This document shows positions 1-7,026 of a stretch of DNA of 8,331 nucleotides, piece by piece (within the stretch, counting starts at the first letter, position 1; each line of letters begins with the position of its first letter). Under the pieces are notes generated by a model. It was not told where the DNA came from. It saw only the letters and a program-made list of their open reading frames with translations, and did no database searches. The stretch comes from CAZGQY01 sp964528035 (GTDB taxonomy: Bacteria; Pseudomonadota; Gammaproteobacteria; Methylococcales; UBA1147), in NCBI GenBank assembly GCA_964528035.1, contig CAZGQY010000179.1, positions 1-8,331 of the forward strand. Reading direction: 5' to 3'. Both the position numbers and the translations under genes were made by a program.

Positions 1-155
1 CAAGCCTACATGGATGTATTTACGGCGTCTTCCGGAACAGATCACCCATAGAGGGACGAGCAGTTACTAAATCTGAATCTTAATATCGAATCGACAAAAA
101 TCCTATAACAACCAGGACGCCTATCATTAATACACTACGGATCTATATCGCTCTT
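1..155. other. Upstream intergenic stretch, possibly with the last codons of a preceding gene
   Basis: Frame 1 is open from the first base to a TAG at 49-51 (16 codons, ending SGTDHP). This could be the tail of an upstream + strand gene, but it is too short to identify. Bases 7-18 form a near-palindrome (TACAT-GG-ATGTA). Bases 104-109 (TATAAC) could be a -10 element with a weak TTAATA at 80-85 about 18 bases before it; this is only a suggestion. No convincing Shine-Dalgarno precedes the ATG at 156. Confidence 0.3.
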
Positions 156-1172
156 ATGCCTAAATTGCGATGGAATATTTGTCTAATCTTCTTTCTCTAT
201 ACCGGCCTGATCGACGCTGGGCCACGCCTGGCCACTGCAAAGTCAGCCACACAAAATGCAACACTCACCGGCTACACCCGAGCGAGAACCATACTTGACC
301 TGTCCGCTGAAACCGAGGGTAAAGTCGAGACCGTATTTGCTGATATCGGTGAACATATTGCTGACAATGGCCAATTTGCCTGCCTGGATAAGACTTTTAT
401 ATCGCTGGATATTGAAGCCAATGCAACCGAAATCTCCCGCACTAATATTGATATTGATTATTTTTCAAAACAGGTCACAAGATACAAAAAGTTATTAAGC
501 AATCACAGCTCATCCCAGCTTCAATTGGATGATTTTGAGCGCAGCCAGGCAACAGCCAGGCAACAATTGCGAACACTAAAAATCCGCTCCCGTGAATTAG
601 CCGAAAGAAAGCGCCGCTATTGTATCGCGGCACCTGCAAACTGGACGGTTATTAAGCGCTACATTGAGCCTGGCGAATGGCTAAAAGCAGGGGATCGTGT
701 CGCCCAAATCGGAAACTTTTCCCGTCTATTAGTACCCTTTGCACTTTCCATGTCCGAATACGAAAGCTTGATGAAACACGCACAAGACATTAGGCTCACC
801 TTGCCTGACCTACAGAAATCAGTCCCGGCCATTATCGAAAGAGTCTCACCCGCTTTCGACGAACAATCACGAAAAATTGTGCTGGATCTTGAAATTCAGG
901 ATCTTATGAAGCAAGGCCGGGGTGGTATTCGCGCAGACTTATCGATACAGATCCCCAACCAGGCAAATGCGGTATTGTTACCTGAATCTGCGGTGATTGA
1001 ACGATATGAGCAATATTGGCTTGAAAGGCCAAACGGCGAGCAAATTTCGGTTGTCTACCTTGGACGAATTAAACGCGAAGGCCAACAAAGCTTTATTCGA
1101 CTGTCTGGCACCGCTATAAAACCTGGAGACCAGTTTATTGTGCATACTTCTACAGATGCTAGCGATAAATAA
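156..1172 (+). CDS. HlyD/AcrA-family periplasmic adaptor (membrane fusion protein) of an RND efflux pump
   Basis: Periplasmic adaptor of a tripartite efflux pump, expected to bridge the RND permease encoded next to an outer-membrane channel. Residues 1-29 form a signal peptide (basic start, hydrophobic core at about 8-19, Ala-rich end near ATA-K). Residues 45-85 and 156-195 look like the two halves of a lipoyl domain, the second opening with CIAAP and including EPGEW..AGD. They enclose a short charged alpha-hairpin at about 90-153. The beta-barrel and membrane-proximal parts follow, including the family-typical VSPAFDEQSRK (230-240) and LLPESAVI (274-281). At 338 residues it is slightly short for the family because the hairpin is short. 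The only cysteines in the mature protein are C75 and C156, on either side of the hairpin. The start at 156 lacks a clear ribosome binding site but is the start that yields an intact signal peptide. The permease gene follows 56 bases downstream, so co-transcription is likely. The substrate cannot be read from sequence. Confidence 0.9.
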   Translation: MPKLRWNICLIFFLYTGLIDAGPRLATAKSATQNATLTGYTRARTILDLSAETEGKVETVFADIGEHIADNGQFACLDKTFISLDIEANATEISRTNIDIDYFSKQVTRYKKLLSNHSSSQLQLDDFERSQATARQQLRTLKIRSRELAERKRRYCIAAPANWTVIKRYIEPGEWLKAGDRVAQIGNFSRLLVPFALSMSEYESLMKHAQDIRLTLPDLQKSVPAIIERVSPAFDEQSRKIVLDLEIQDLMKQGRGGIRADLSIQIPNQANAVLLPESAVIERYEQYWLERPNGEQISVVYLGRIKREGQQSFIRLSGTAIKPGDQFIVHTSTDASDK

Positions 1173-1200
1173 ATAGAGCTTTTTTTATAAATGAAGCATC
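1155..1200 (+). repeat. AT-rich nested inverted repeat between adaptor and permease genes
   Basis: GATGCT (1155-1160) pairs with AGCATC (1195-1200). Inside, ATAAATAAA (1165-1173) pairs 8/9 with TTTTTTTAT (1180-1188) around a 6-base loop. The structure spans the adaptor stop codon (1170-1172) and contains a run of seven T. It is AT-rich and weak, so at most it is an attenuating or 3'-end-stabilising hairpin between two genes that should be co-expressed. Confidence 0.3.
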
Positions 1201-1228
1201 AGACCAATAGCCAACAGCCAAAATCACA

Positions 1229-4200
1229 ATGCAGTCAATCATAAGGTTTTCACTGCGACAAAAGGTATTTTTCAATCTGATATTCGTGGTTTTGATCGTC
1301 GCTGGCAGCTATGCCACGCTGCAGATACCTACCGACCGGTATCCCAGCGTTAATTTTGGTGAAGTGGTAATAAGCACTTATTTTCCCGGTGCCTCCCCTA
1401 CCGAAGTTGAAACCCTGGTAACCCGTAAGATCGAAGAAGCACTGGAATCCGTCGATAACATCGACTGGATAAAGGCCACCTCGTTCCGCGAGCGTTCCAG
1501 AATTCAACTGAAATTTGTCGATAACACGGATTATACCGGCGGATACAACGAAGTACGTCTAAAGATACTGAACCATCTTGATGAACTTCCCAAGGAAGCG
1601 GACCCTCCGGAAATGCTTAACATCACAACTGAAGATTTTCTACCGGTAGTTGTAGTCAATCTGGCGGGAAAACATGAAAACCGTTTATTGACATTGATCG
1701 CCGAAGAACTCAAACCACATTTGCGGCAAATCACCGATGTTCAGGAAATCAAACTGCTGGGTGAATATGAACGCGAATTTCACATCTTTCTGGATCCCGC
1801 AAAACTGAATGCTTTTGGAGTCAGTTTCGACGAGGTTGCCAAGGCGCTTCAGGTAACCAACATCTCATTGCCCGCTGGAGATTTCCAGAATAATTCCGGT
1901 GAATTTACAGTAAAAGTGGATGAAAAATTTCGCACCCGGGATCAAGTCCTGTCAACCATCATTCGAACCGATTCAGATGGCAGCTTCGTACGGGTTGCTA
2001 ATGTGGCCAGCCGGGTTGGCCTTGGATACCAGGATCCGCAAGTCATCTCCTCAGTTAACGGCGTCAACTCTATTTCATTGCAGGTACTCAAGTCCCCTTC
2101 AGGTAATGCGCTGAGTATTAAATCTGCGGTCGAAGAGGTCATTGAAAAATTTCGTTCAGTAGCAGAACGGCACAATATCCAAATCGTACTGACTCAGGAT
2201 TCAACCATCTATATCCGTGATGGCTTAAGGACACTGGGACTCAATCTGCTGTTTGGGATTATTCTGGTCTCTCTGATTATCTGGTGTTTCATGGGTATTC
2301 GAAATTCCGGACTGATTACCATAGGAATACCGTTTTCCTTCATGCTCACAATGCTTCTCATGTACCTGACTGATCGAAGCATAAACGAGCTGACACTGTT
2401 CTCATTTGTCCTGGTTACCGGAATCATTGTAGACGATGCCATCGTCGTCACCGAGAACATCTATCGTCATATTGAAAATAAAGTACCGCTGCAGGAAGCC
2501 ATAATCGTCGGCACCTCAGAAGTCGCAATGCCCGTCATTTCGGCGACTTTAACCACTATCGCCGCATTTATGCCAATGTTAATGATGACAGGCGTTACGG
2601 GTGAATTTTTTCAACAAATCCCGACTACAGTTTCTTTTGCAATTCTCGCTTCCTTAATCGAATGCATACTCATCCTGCCGATTCATTACCTGGATTTCGG
2701 ACCCCGCTCTACGATCAAAACACGTACAAACAGCGAGGAAGGAAAACTATTAAAACTGTTACGTAAAATCACTCTCCAAGGCCTGGCAACTACACTGAAA
2801 TATCGCTTTTTCAGTCTGGCAGCCGTATTTATTGCTTTCATCGCGGCCCTGGCGATTTTGATCATCTCCATTAGCGGTAAGGCACCCTTAGTACAAATCA
2901 AGTTCTTTCCCGACGACTATACGATGTACTATGTCGATGTGGAAGGACAAAGCACAACCACCATCGAAGCGGTCGATCAGCGGGTCAAGGCTATATCGAA
3001 ATACCTGCTTGCTGATGGCCCTGGTAGTGCCGGCGCGGTATCGGGTATCGCTGGATTTTATTATAACGAGGATTACGAACAGATTTTTGGCACCTATTAC
3101 GGTACAGTTATGGTTGCTTTACCTGCGAAAAGCAAGCGCAGTTTCGATTCTCCACACAATCACCTGGAATCCGTTACGACCCGTTTGAAACAGCGCTTTG
3201 AAACCGATGGTTTCAAGTTACGCGTTCACCCTCAGAAAGATGGCCCACCCCAGGGAAAAGATCTTAACGTCAGAGTACAGGGAACCAATATCGACGCAGT
3301 TTCAGGTCTCGCCGAAGAGTTATTAACCTTTATTCAGAACAATCAACAGATCGCACCTTATCTAATCGACCTTAAAGATAACAGAGGACAAGAAAAACGT
3401 GTCATCCAATTCCATATTCGGCATGAAAAAGCGCAAGAATATGGCTTAACTTCAAGTCAGGTCGCGAAACTTGCAGCAAGTGTTCTGGATGGACGATATA
3501 TCGGTGAATACCGACTCGCCGACGAAGAAATTGATCTCAAATTATTTATCGATCCGAAGTCAATTGAAAACCCGGAGGACGCCCTCTATATCCCTCTTCA
3601 GGAACATGCATCGGGACCGTTGCGCCTCGACGACCTGACCTACATTAAGACCTATATGCAACCGGGGGAGTTATTCCGCTACCAGTACCAGCGTGCGATC
3701 AGCATCCAGGCCAACCTCAAGCCATCGGCACCCACATCAATGCCGGTAATTATCGATACAATTCAAAAACACTACGAATCCATACGTCAACAGTTTCCAG
3801 GGGCTGGCGTAATCTATGCTGGAGAGCATGAAGACACCCAACGCTCTTATACTTCATTAGCCTATGCATTTATTCTTGCAATCATGCTGATATATGTGAT
3901 TCTGGCCAGCCAGTTTCAATCCTATATTCAACCACTGATCATACTAAGCTCGATCATCTTCGCGTTGATCGGGGTTATTTTCGGCAAGTTTTTTAGCCAG
4001 TCGATATTCACGCTGAATAGTTTTATTGCTGTCATTGGTGTTGCCGGTGTCGTCATCAACGATGCATTGGTATTGATCGATTTCATTAATAAAAACTATC
4101 GGGCAGGAATGAACCGACAGGAAGCAATACTGGCCGGCATAAATATTCGCCTGCGGCCGATCGTGCTGACCACGCTGACGACCTCGCTGGGTCTTTTACC

Positions 4201-4363
4201 CATGGCTATAGGCTTCCCCAGCTATTCCATCGTCTGGGGCAGCATGGCATCCACGTTCGTCGCCGGTTTAGCCACAGCAACAACGCTGACGCTGTTGATT
4301 GTGCCGGTATTATGGGATCTTAGCCAGGGTTTTCAGGAAAAACGCCAACGGTCGGGCAGTTGA
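1229..4363 (+). CDS. RND-family efflux transporter permease (AcrB-like inner-membrane pump)
   Basis: Proton-driven inner-membrane exporter of the AcrB/MexB superfamily, working as a trimer with the adaptor encoded just upstream. Its 1044 residues match the full family length. TM1 is at about 13-31 and is followed by the PTDRYPSVNF..V.STYFPGASPTEVE porter start. TM2-TM6 lie at about 338-490, TM7 at about 529-552, a second periplasmic porter/docking region at about 555-870, and TM8-TM12 at about 876-1030. TM4 carries the proton-relay aspartates D402-D403 in GIIVDDAIVVTENI. TM10 reads VVINDALVLIDF, where AcrB has KNAI. The asparagine (N944) is kept, but the relay lysine (AcrB K940) is isoleucine here. 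TM11 keeps RLRP (R974, R976), near the position of AcrB R971. There is no strong Shine-Dalgarno before the ATG at 1229. No outer-membrane factor gene is present. Family assignment is secure, the substrate is unknown. Confidence 0.96.
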   Translation: MQSIIRFSLRQKVFFNLIFVVLIVAGSYATLQIPTDRYPSVNFGEVVISTYFPGASPTEVETLVTRKIEEALESVDNIDWIKATSFRERSRIQLKFVDNTDYTGGYNEVRLKILNHLDELPKEADPPEMLNITTEDFLPVVVVNLAGKHENRLLTLIAEELKPHLRQITDVQEIKLLGEYEREFHIFLDPAKLNAFGVSFDEVAKALQVTNISLPAGDFQNNSGEFTVKVDEKFRTRDQVLSTIIRTDSDGSFVRVANVASRVGLGYQDPQVISSVNGVNSISLQVLKSPSGNALSIKSAVEEVIEKFRSVAERHNIQIVLTQDSTIYIRDGLRTLGLNLLFGIILVSLIIWCFMGIRNSGLITIGIPFSFMLTMLLMYLTDRSINELTLFSFVLVTGIIVDDAIVVTENIYRHIENKVPLQEAIIVGTSEVAMPVISATLTTIAAFMPMLMMTGVTGEFFQQIPTTVSFAILASLIECILILPIHYLDFGPRSTIKTRTNSEEGKLLKLLRKITLQGLATTLKYRFFSLAAVFIAFIAALAILIISISGKAPLVQIKFFPDDYTMYYVDVEGQSTTTIEAVDQRVKAISKYLLADGPGSAGAVSGIAGFYYNEDYEQIFGTYYGTVMVALPAKSKRSFDSPHNHLESVTTRLKQRFETDGFKLRVHPQKDGPPQGKDLNVRVQGTNIDAVSGLAEELLTFIQNNQQIAPYLIDLKDNRGQEKRVIQFHIRHEKAQEYGLTSSQVAKLAASVLDGRYIGEYRLADEEIDLKLFIDPKSIENPEDALYIPLQEHASGPLRLDDLTYIKTYMQPGELFRYQYQRAISIQANLKPSAPTSMPVIIDTIQKHYESIRQQFPGAGVIYAGEHEDTQRSYTSLAYAFILAIMLIYVILASQFQSYIQPLIILSSIIFALIGVIFGKFFSQSIFTLNSFIAVIGVAGVVINDALVLIDFINKNYRAGMNRQEAILAGINIRLRPIVLTTLTTSLGLLPMAIGFPSYSIVWGSMASTFVAGLATATTLTLLIVPVLWDLSQGFQEKRQRSGS

Positions 4364-4442
4364 AACCGGGGCCAAATTCTAAAAAACCGCCGAATCAAGC
4401 CGCGTCATAGATCGTCACAATTAATCGTTTGCCCAACGCTAG

Positions 4443-4483
4443 CGAACATGGGGTCCGAACATGGCTAAATGGTGCCCCCTATA
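4443..4483. repeat. Mini-copy of the ends of the Y1-transposase element (REP-like scar)
   Basis: CGAACATGGGGTC at 4443-4455 is identical over 13 bases to 7322-7334, the left end of the Y1 transposon plus 7 flanking bases. TGCCCCCTATA at 4473-4483 matches 10/11 the right end of that transposon (8228-8238). The two ends are in the same relative orientation as in the full element but only 17 bases apart. CGAACATGG also recurs at 4456-4464. The simplest reading is a small non-autonomous relative or a deletion scar of the Y1 element; chance similarity of such short ends cannot be excluded. Confidence 0.45.
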
Positions 4484-4497
4484 CACTTTACTATACA

Positions 4498-4560
4498 TGT
4501 GGATAAGCAAATGGAAAACAAAAGAGCCGTTTCCCACAAGCTTACCCACACTAATCCACC
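4498..4560. promoter_or_regulatory. Cluster of DnaA-box-like 9-mers
   Basis: The box TTATCCACA occurs exactly on the - strand at 4498-4506 (TGTGGATAA on +). It is followed on the + strand by TTTCCCACA at 4530-4538 (7/9), TTACCCACA at 4542-4550 (8/9) and TAATCCACC at 4552-4560 (7/9). The 12-mers at 4497-4508 and 4540-4551 are inverted copies of each other (10/12). One perfect and one near-perfect box in opposite orientation within 60 bases is more than expected by chance, but no replication gene or AT-rich unwinding region is nearby. A regulatory DnaA site upstream of the c-di-GMP gene is possible; function is inferred only. Confidence 0.3.
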
Positions 4561-4665
4561 CTTCGACCACATTCCGCCGCAGCGACAATTTTTATGGCCG
4601 GCTATTTTACTTTTACATCAGGAAGACTATTATTGCCGGGTAATCTATATTATGGATGGATATTA

Positions 4666-6660
4666 ATGTCCCATCGAAGGGTATCACCGCAGCGATTATA
4701 TTTATTAACAATCTGCGTCGCATTGTTATTAATTTCCGTAATGAGTTTTCTGTTCTACCTCGGTAACAAGCTGTCTTCCCAACACGCACCTCTCGTTAAT
4801 GCCGCAATGCAAATCAAAGTGGAGGCAACCACCGGACACTTATGGTTTGAAGAAATCATGGCTGGCGACACCACAGAGTCAATCGACGGTGTCTGGGAAA
4901 ACATTGAGCGAGCAGATTGGTACGCAAAGGTCATGCTGATTGGTGGTGCATATGATCTGGTAACCTATTATCCTCTGACAGATCCTCAAATGAGGACTTC
5001 GATTATATCTGTACGAAAAGCATTAGCCAGATTCAAAACAATTGCAGAAAAACGCTACACTCATTTTTCTGATTCGATACCCGGTTCACGAATCGACCAG
5101 CAATTCGATACCCTATTCCATAATTTTATTCGAGAAGCCGACCGCGTTGAATCAATGATTCATCAGCAAATTTCAAAAGAATTAACACAATACAGATTGT
5201 TAGGCGCATTTTTAGTTATTGTGTCTGCGGTTACCTCACTCATTCTGAGCAATTTTTTATACAAAAGAGAAGTTAATCGGGAAGAACTTCTGGATTCTCT
5301 GACACAAGCCAACCAGTCCATTGAACAAAAAAACAAAGAATTGGATTACCTCGCCCATTTTGACCATTTAACCGGATTACCGAACCGTGTCCTATTTCTT
5401 GATCGCCTCGAGCAAACCATTTCTCACTCGAAACGTAAACAATCCGCATTTGCACTGCTGTTTATAGATCTTGACCACTTTAAAGCTGTTAATGATCGGT
5501 ATGGCCATCAACAGGGCGATAAACTGTTGCAGCAAACATCAAAACGCATCGCTAATTGTCTTCGTGATGATGACTCTTTAGTCCGTATCAGCGGCGATGA
5601 ATTTATCGTAATCTTGTCTGATATTCGTGATGTCGATTCTGCGGTTGACGCATCGAATACCGTTGCATCAAAAATTATAGAAATAATGCAGCAACCCTTC
5701 GATCTGGATGGTCCCATCGCGCATGTTAGCGCCAGTATCGGCGTTGCGATCTACCCGGCGGACAGCGTTGATCCTGAAGAGTTAACCCAACATGCTGACA
5801 ACGCGATGTATCACGCAAAGTCATTGGGTAAAAATAATTGTCAATTTTTCTCTGACAAACTCAACAAAAAGGCCATGCAGAAACTTGAAACTGAGTATGA
5901 TTTACGAGACGCAATCAAGAGCGACCAATTTGAACTGCATTATCACCCAAAATGGGAACTCCGTTCCGGACGCATCTGCGGACTGGAAGTTCTGGTTCGC
6001 TGGCAACATCCTAAGTACGGGATTATCTATCCGGAGCAATTTATATCCGTCGCGGAATCATGCGGGTTAATTCAGCAACTCGATACATTAATTATGTCCA
6101 AGGCCTTAAACCAGTATAGGCAATGGGAGCAAAGAGGCATTCGATTTGGCAGACTCGCAGTTAACGTCTCACCCATTTGTTTTCGACAACCCAATTTTCT
6201 TTCTTCGATCATGCAATTACTTGCCGATACGAATGTACACGGTGAAAATATTGAGCTTGAGATCACTGAGTCCATTTTGGTAGAAAACTTCAAAAAAGCA
6301 CAAAATACACTTTTTAAACTGAACGCACTCGGTATTCATGTTGCGATAGACGACTTCGGTACCGGCTATTCATCGATGGCCTATTTAAAAGATCTTCCAA
6401 TACAAACACTAAAAATCGACCGCAGTTTTGTATCTGACATCGGTAAGAATAATGTCTCCGCGGTCATCCTGAAAAATATGATTACTCTGGGCAATGATCT
6501 TGGTCTGAGTGTTGTTGCAGAAGGTATTGAGACTCAGAAACAGGCATTGCTCCTGAGCAACCTTTGTTGTGGTATCGGGCAGGGTTATTTACTCACAAAA
6601 CCCCTGCCCGCAAATAAATTAGAATCGTTTCTGATCGAAAAAGAATTAAACGATCGCTGA
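4666..6660 (+). CDS. Membrane-bound GGDEF-EAL c-di-GMP cyclase/phosphodiesterase
   Basis: Makes and/or degrades cyclic di-GMP in the cytoplasm in response to a signal sensed outside the inner membrane. Numbering is from the ATG at 4666 (664 residues). TM1 is at about 11-33, followed by an all-helical periplasmic region at about 34-175 (starting near EATTGHLWFEEIMAGD), TM2 at about 178-199 and a short coiled-coil linker at about 200-228 with no HAMP. The GGDEF domain starts at DHLTGLPNR (233). Its signature reads SGDEF (309-313), with the inhibitory RxxD site (RDDD) nine residues before it. The EAL domain has E441 in EVLVRW, N500 in NVSP, E532 in EITES, D562-D563 in IDDFGTGYSS, K583 in LKIDRSF and E619 in AEGIET, so the phosphodiesterase residues are present. 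An in-frame ATG at 4594 would add 24 residues. I prefer 4666 because the basic SHRRVSPQR segment then leads directly into TM1, with GGATGGA upstream. Net activity cannot be told from sequence. Confidence 0.94.
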   Translation: MSHRRVSPQRLYLLTICVALLLISVMSFLFYLGNKLSSQHAPLVNAAMQIKVEATTGHLWFEEIMAGDTTESIDGVWENIERADWYAKVMLIGGAYDLVTYYPLTDPQMRTSIISVRKALARFKTIAEKRYTHFSDSIPGSRIDQQFDTLFHNFIREADRVESMIHQQISKELTQYRLLGAFLVIVSAVTSLILSNFLYKREVNREELLDSLTQANQSIEQKNKELDYLAHFDHLTGLPNRVLFLDRLEQTISHSKRKQSAFALLFIDLDHFKAVNDRYGHQQGDKLLQQTSKRIANCLRDDDSLVRISGDEFIVILSDIRDVDSAVDASNTVASKIIEIMQQPFDLDGPIAHVSASIGVAIYPADSVDPEELTQHADNAMYHAKSLGKNNCQFFSDKLNKKAMQKLETEYDLRDAIKSDQFELHYHPKWELRSGRICGLEVLVRWQHPKYGIIYPEQFISVAESCGLIQQLDTLIMSKALNQYRQWEQRGIRFGRLAVNVSPICFRQPNFLSSIMQLLADTNVHGENIELEITESILVENFKKAQNTLFKLNALGIHVAIDDFGTGYSSMAYLKDLPIQTLKIDRSFVSDIGKNNVSAVILKNMITLGNDLGLSVVAEGIETQKQALLLSNLCCGIGQGYLLTKPLPANKLESFLIEKELNDR

Positions 6661-6687
6661 CCGCCACGGAGAGATAATTGGACTCCC

Positions 6688-6706
6688 CTCACCCCTAACG
6701 GGTGAG
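6688..6706 (+). repeat. Perfect 7-bp stem-loop 27 bases after the GGDEF-EAL stop
   Basis: CTCACCC (6688-6694), a 5-base loop CTAAC, then GGGTGAG (6700-6706). It lies where a terminator for the GGDEF-EAL gene would be expected, but no T-run follows (the next bases are TAGGTAAAAAAT), so it is not a standard intrinsic terminator. It could instead belong to the IS110 left end. Confidence 0.5.
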
Positions 6707-6833
6707 TAGGTAAAAAATACCCGTTCAATTAGCCAACCAAATGGGAGTTCAAAAATGCAGTTCTTCGACTTATTCTGTGACGTTCATGGTGGATATTGGG
6801 TGCAGTTTGCTCAGCTCAGAATCCAGGCAAGTC

Positions 6834-6983
6834 GCCTGCCCATCATCATCCCCTCACGACGCAAACCCTCCCACAACGTCGGGGTTTTGCAAGGACTACT
6901 CGGACGTTCGTCCTGGGTTCCTCCTTGCAAAACCCCGACTTATGTAGTCTGGAAGCGACGCGAGGCGACGATGACGGGCAAGT
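6834..6983. ncRNA. Candidate IS110 bridge (seek) RNA structure: 150-bp folded inverted repeat
   Basis: Outer arms 6834-6862 and 6955-6983 pair at 22 of 29 positions. A symmetric internal loop follows (6863-6877 and 6940-6954, 15 bases each). The inner arms 6878-6895 and 6922-6939 are perfectly complementary over 18 bp and enclose a 26-base apical loop. Within that loop GGACG (6902-6906) and CGTCC (6909-6913) can pair. IS110-family transposases are known to use an RNA encoded in the non-coding end of the element, with internal loops that base-pair to target and donor DNA. The position upstream of the transposase fits the IS110 group. That this structure is that RNA is inferred from place and shape only. 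Read as a - strand RNA, four of the seven outer mismatches become G-U pairs, against one for + strand, so the transcribed strand is uncertain. Confidence 0.45.
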
Positions 6984-7014
6984 CAGATATCCTAACCGAT
7001 CCACACATAATTTA

Positions 7015-7019
7015 GAGGG
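7015..7019 (+). promoter_or_regulatory. Ribosome binding site deciding the IS110 transposase start
   Basis: GAGGG lies 7 bases before the ATG at 7027. This supports 7027 over the upstream in-frame ATG at 6796, whose 77 extra codons come from the folded non-coding region and resemble no transposase. Confidence 0.7.
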
Positions 7020-7026
7020 CCAGAAA

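Larger units (their letters stand above)
4364..4665. other. Spacer between the pump operon and the GGDEF-EAL gene
   Basis: About 300 bases without a credible gene. It contains the element-like scar at 4443-4483 and the DnaA-box-like cluster at 4498-4560, annotated separately. The short open frames here show no recognisable protein. I see no strong intrinsic terminator after the permease stop; GGGGCC at 4369-4374 and the A-run at 4381-4386 do not form a clear stem with a T-tract. The promoter of the GGDEF-EAL gene should lie here, but no convincing -35/-10 pair stands out. Confidence 0.5.
6661..7026. other. Non-coding left end of the IS110-family element
   Basis: This is 366 bases between the GGDEF-EAL stop and the IS110 transposase ATG. 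It has no family-recognisable protein on either strand. Two open frames on + (68-86 residues) and one on - cross it, but they are best explained as by-products of the large inverted repeat. It contains the hairpin at 6688-6706 and the 150-bp folded structure at 6834-6983. Its position matches the left-end region that encodes the guide RNA in IS110-group elements. The outer boundary of the IS cannot be fixed here because the family lacks terminal inverted repeats in this group and the target is unknown. Confidence 0.6.

Noticed and set aside
4461..4666. Small proteins of 60-65 residues before the GGDEF-EAL gene
   Set aside because: Two overlapping frames over the same bases, both running through the repeat-like scar and DnaA-like boxes, without ribosome binding sites or known motifs.
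6688..6706. Rho-independent terminator for the GGDEF-EAL gene
   Set aside because: The stem is good but no T-tract follows on the + strand, so it is kept only as a hairpin.
6834..6983. Integron attC site or CRISPR-like repeat
   Set aside because: There is no integron core site pattern, no integrase and no array of spaced repeats. The context is an IS110 left end.
6755..7015. 86-residue open frame from the ATG at 6755 in the IS110 left end
   Set aside because: Its length comes from the inverted repeat region, it has no ribosome binding site or recognisable domain, and it ends just before the transposase start. It is better explained as non-coding RNA territory.
6796..7026. 77-codon upstream extension of the IS110 transposase frame
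   Set aside because: The sequence shows no transposase similarity, while the ATG at 7027 has a GAGGG ribosome binding site and begins the family-typical GVDLAK region.
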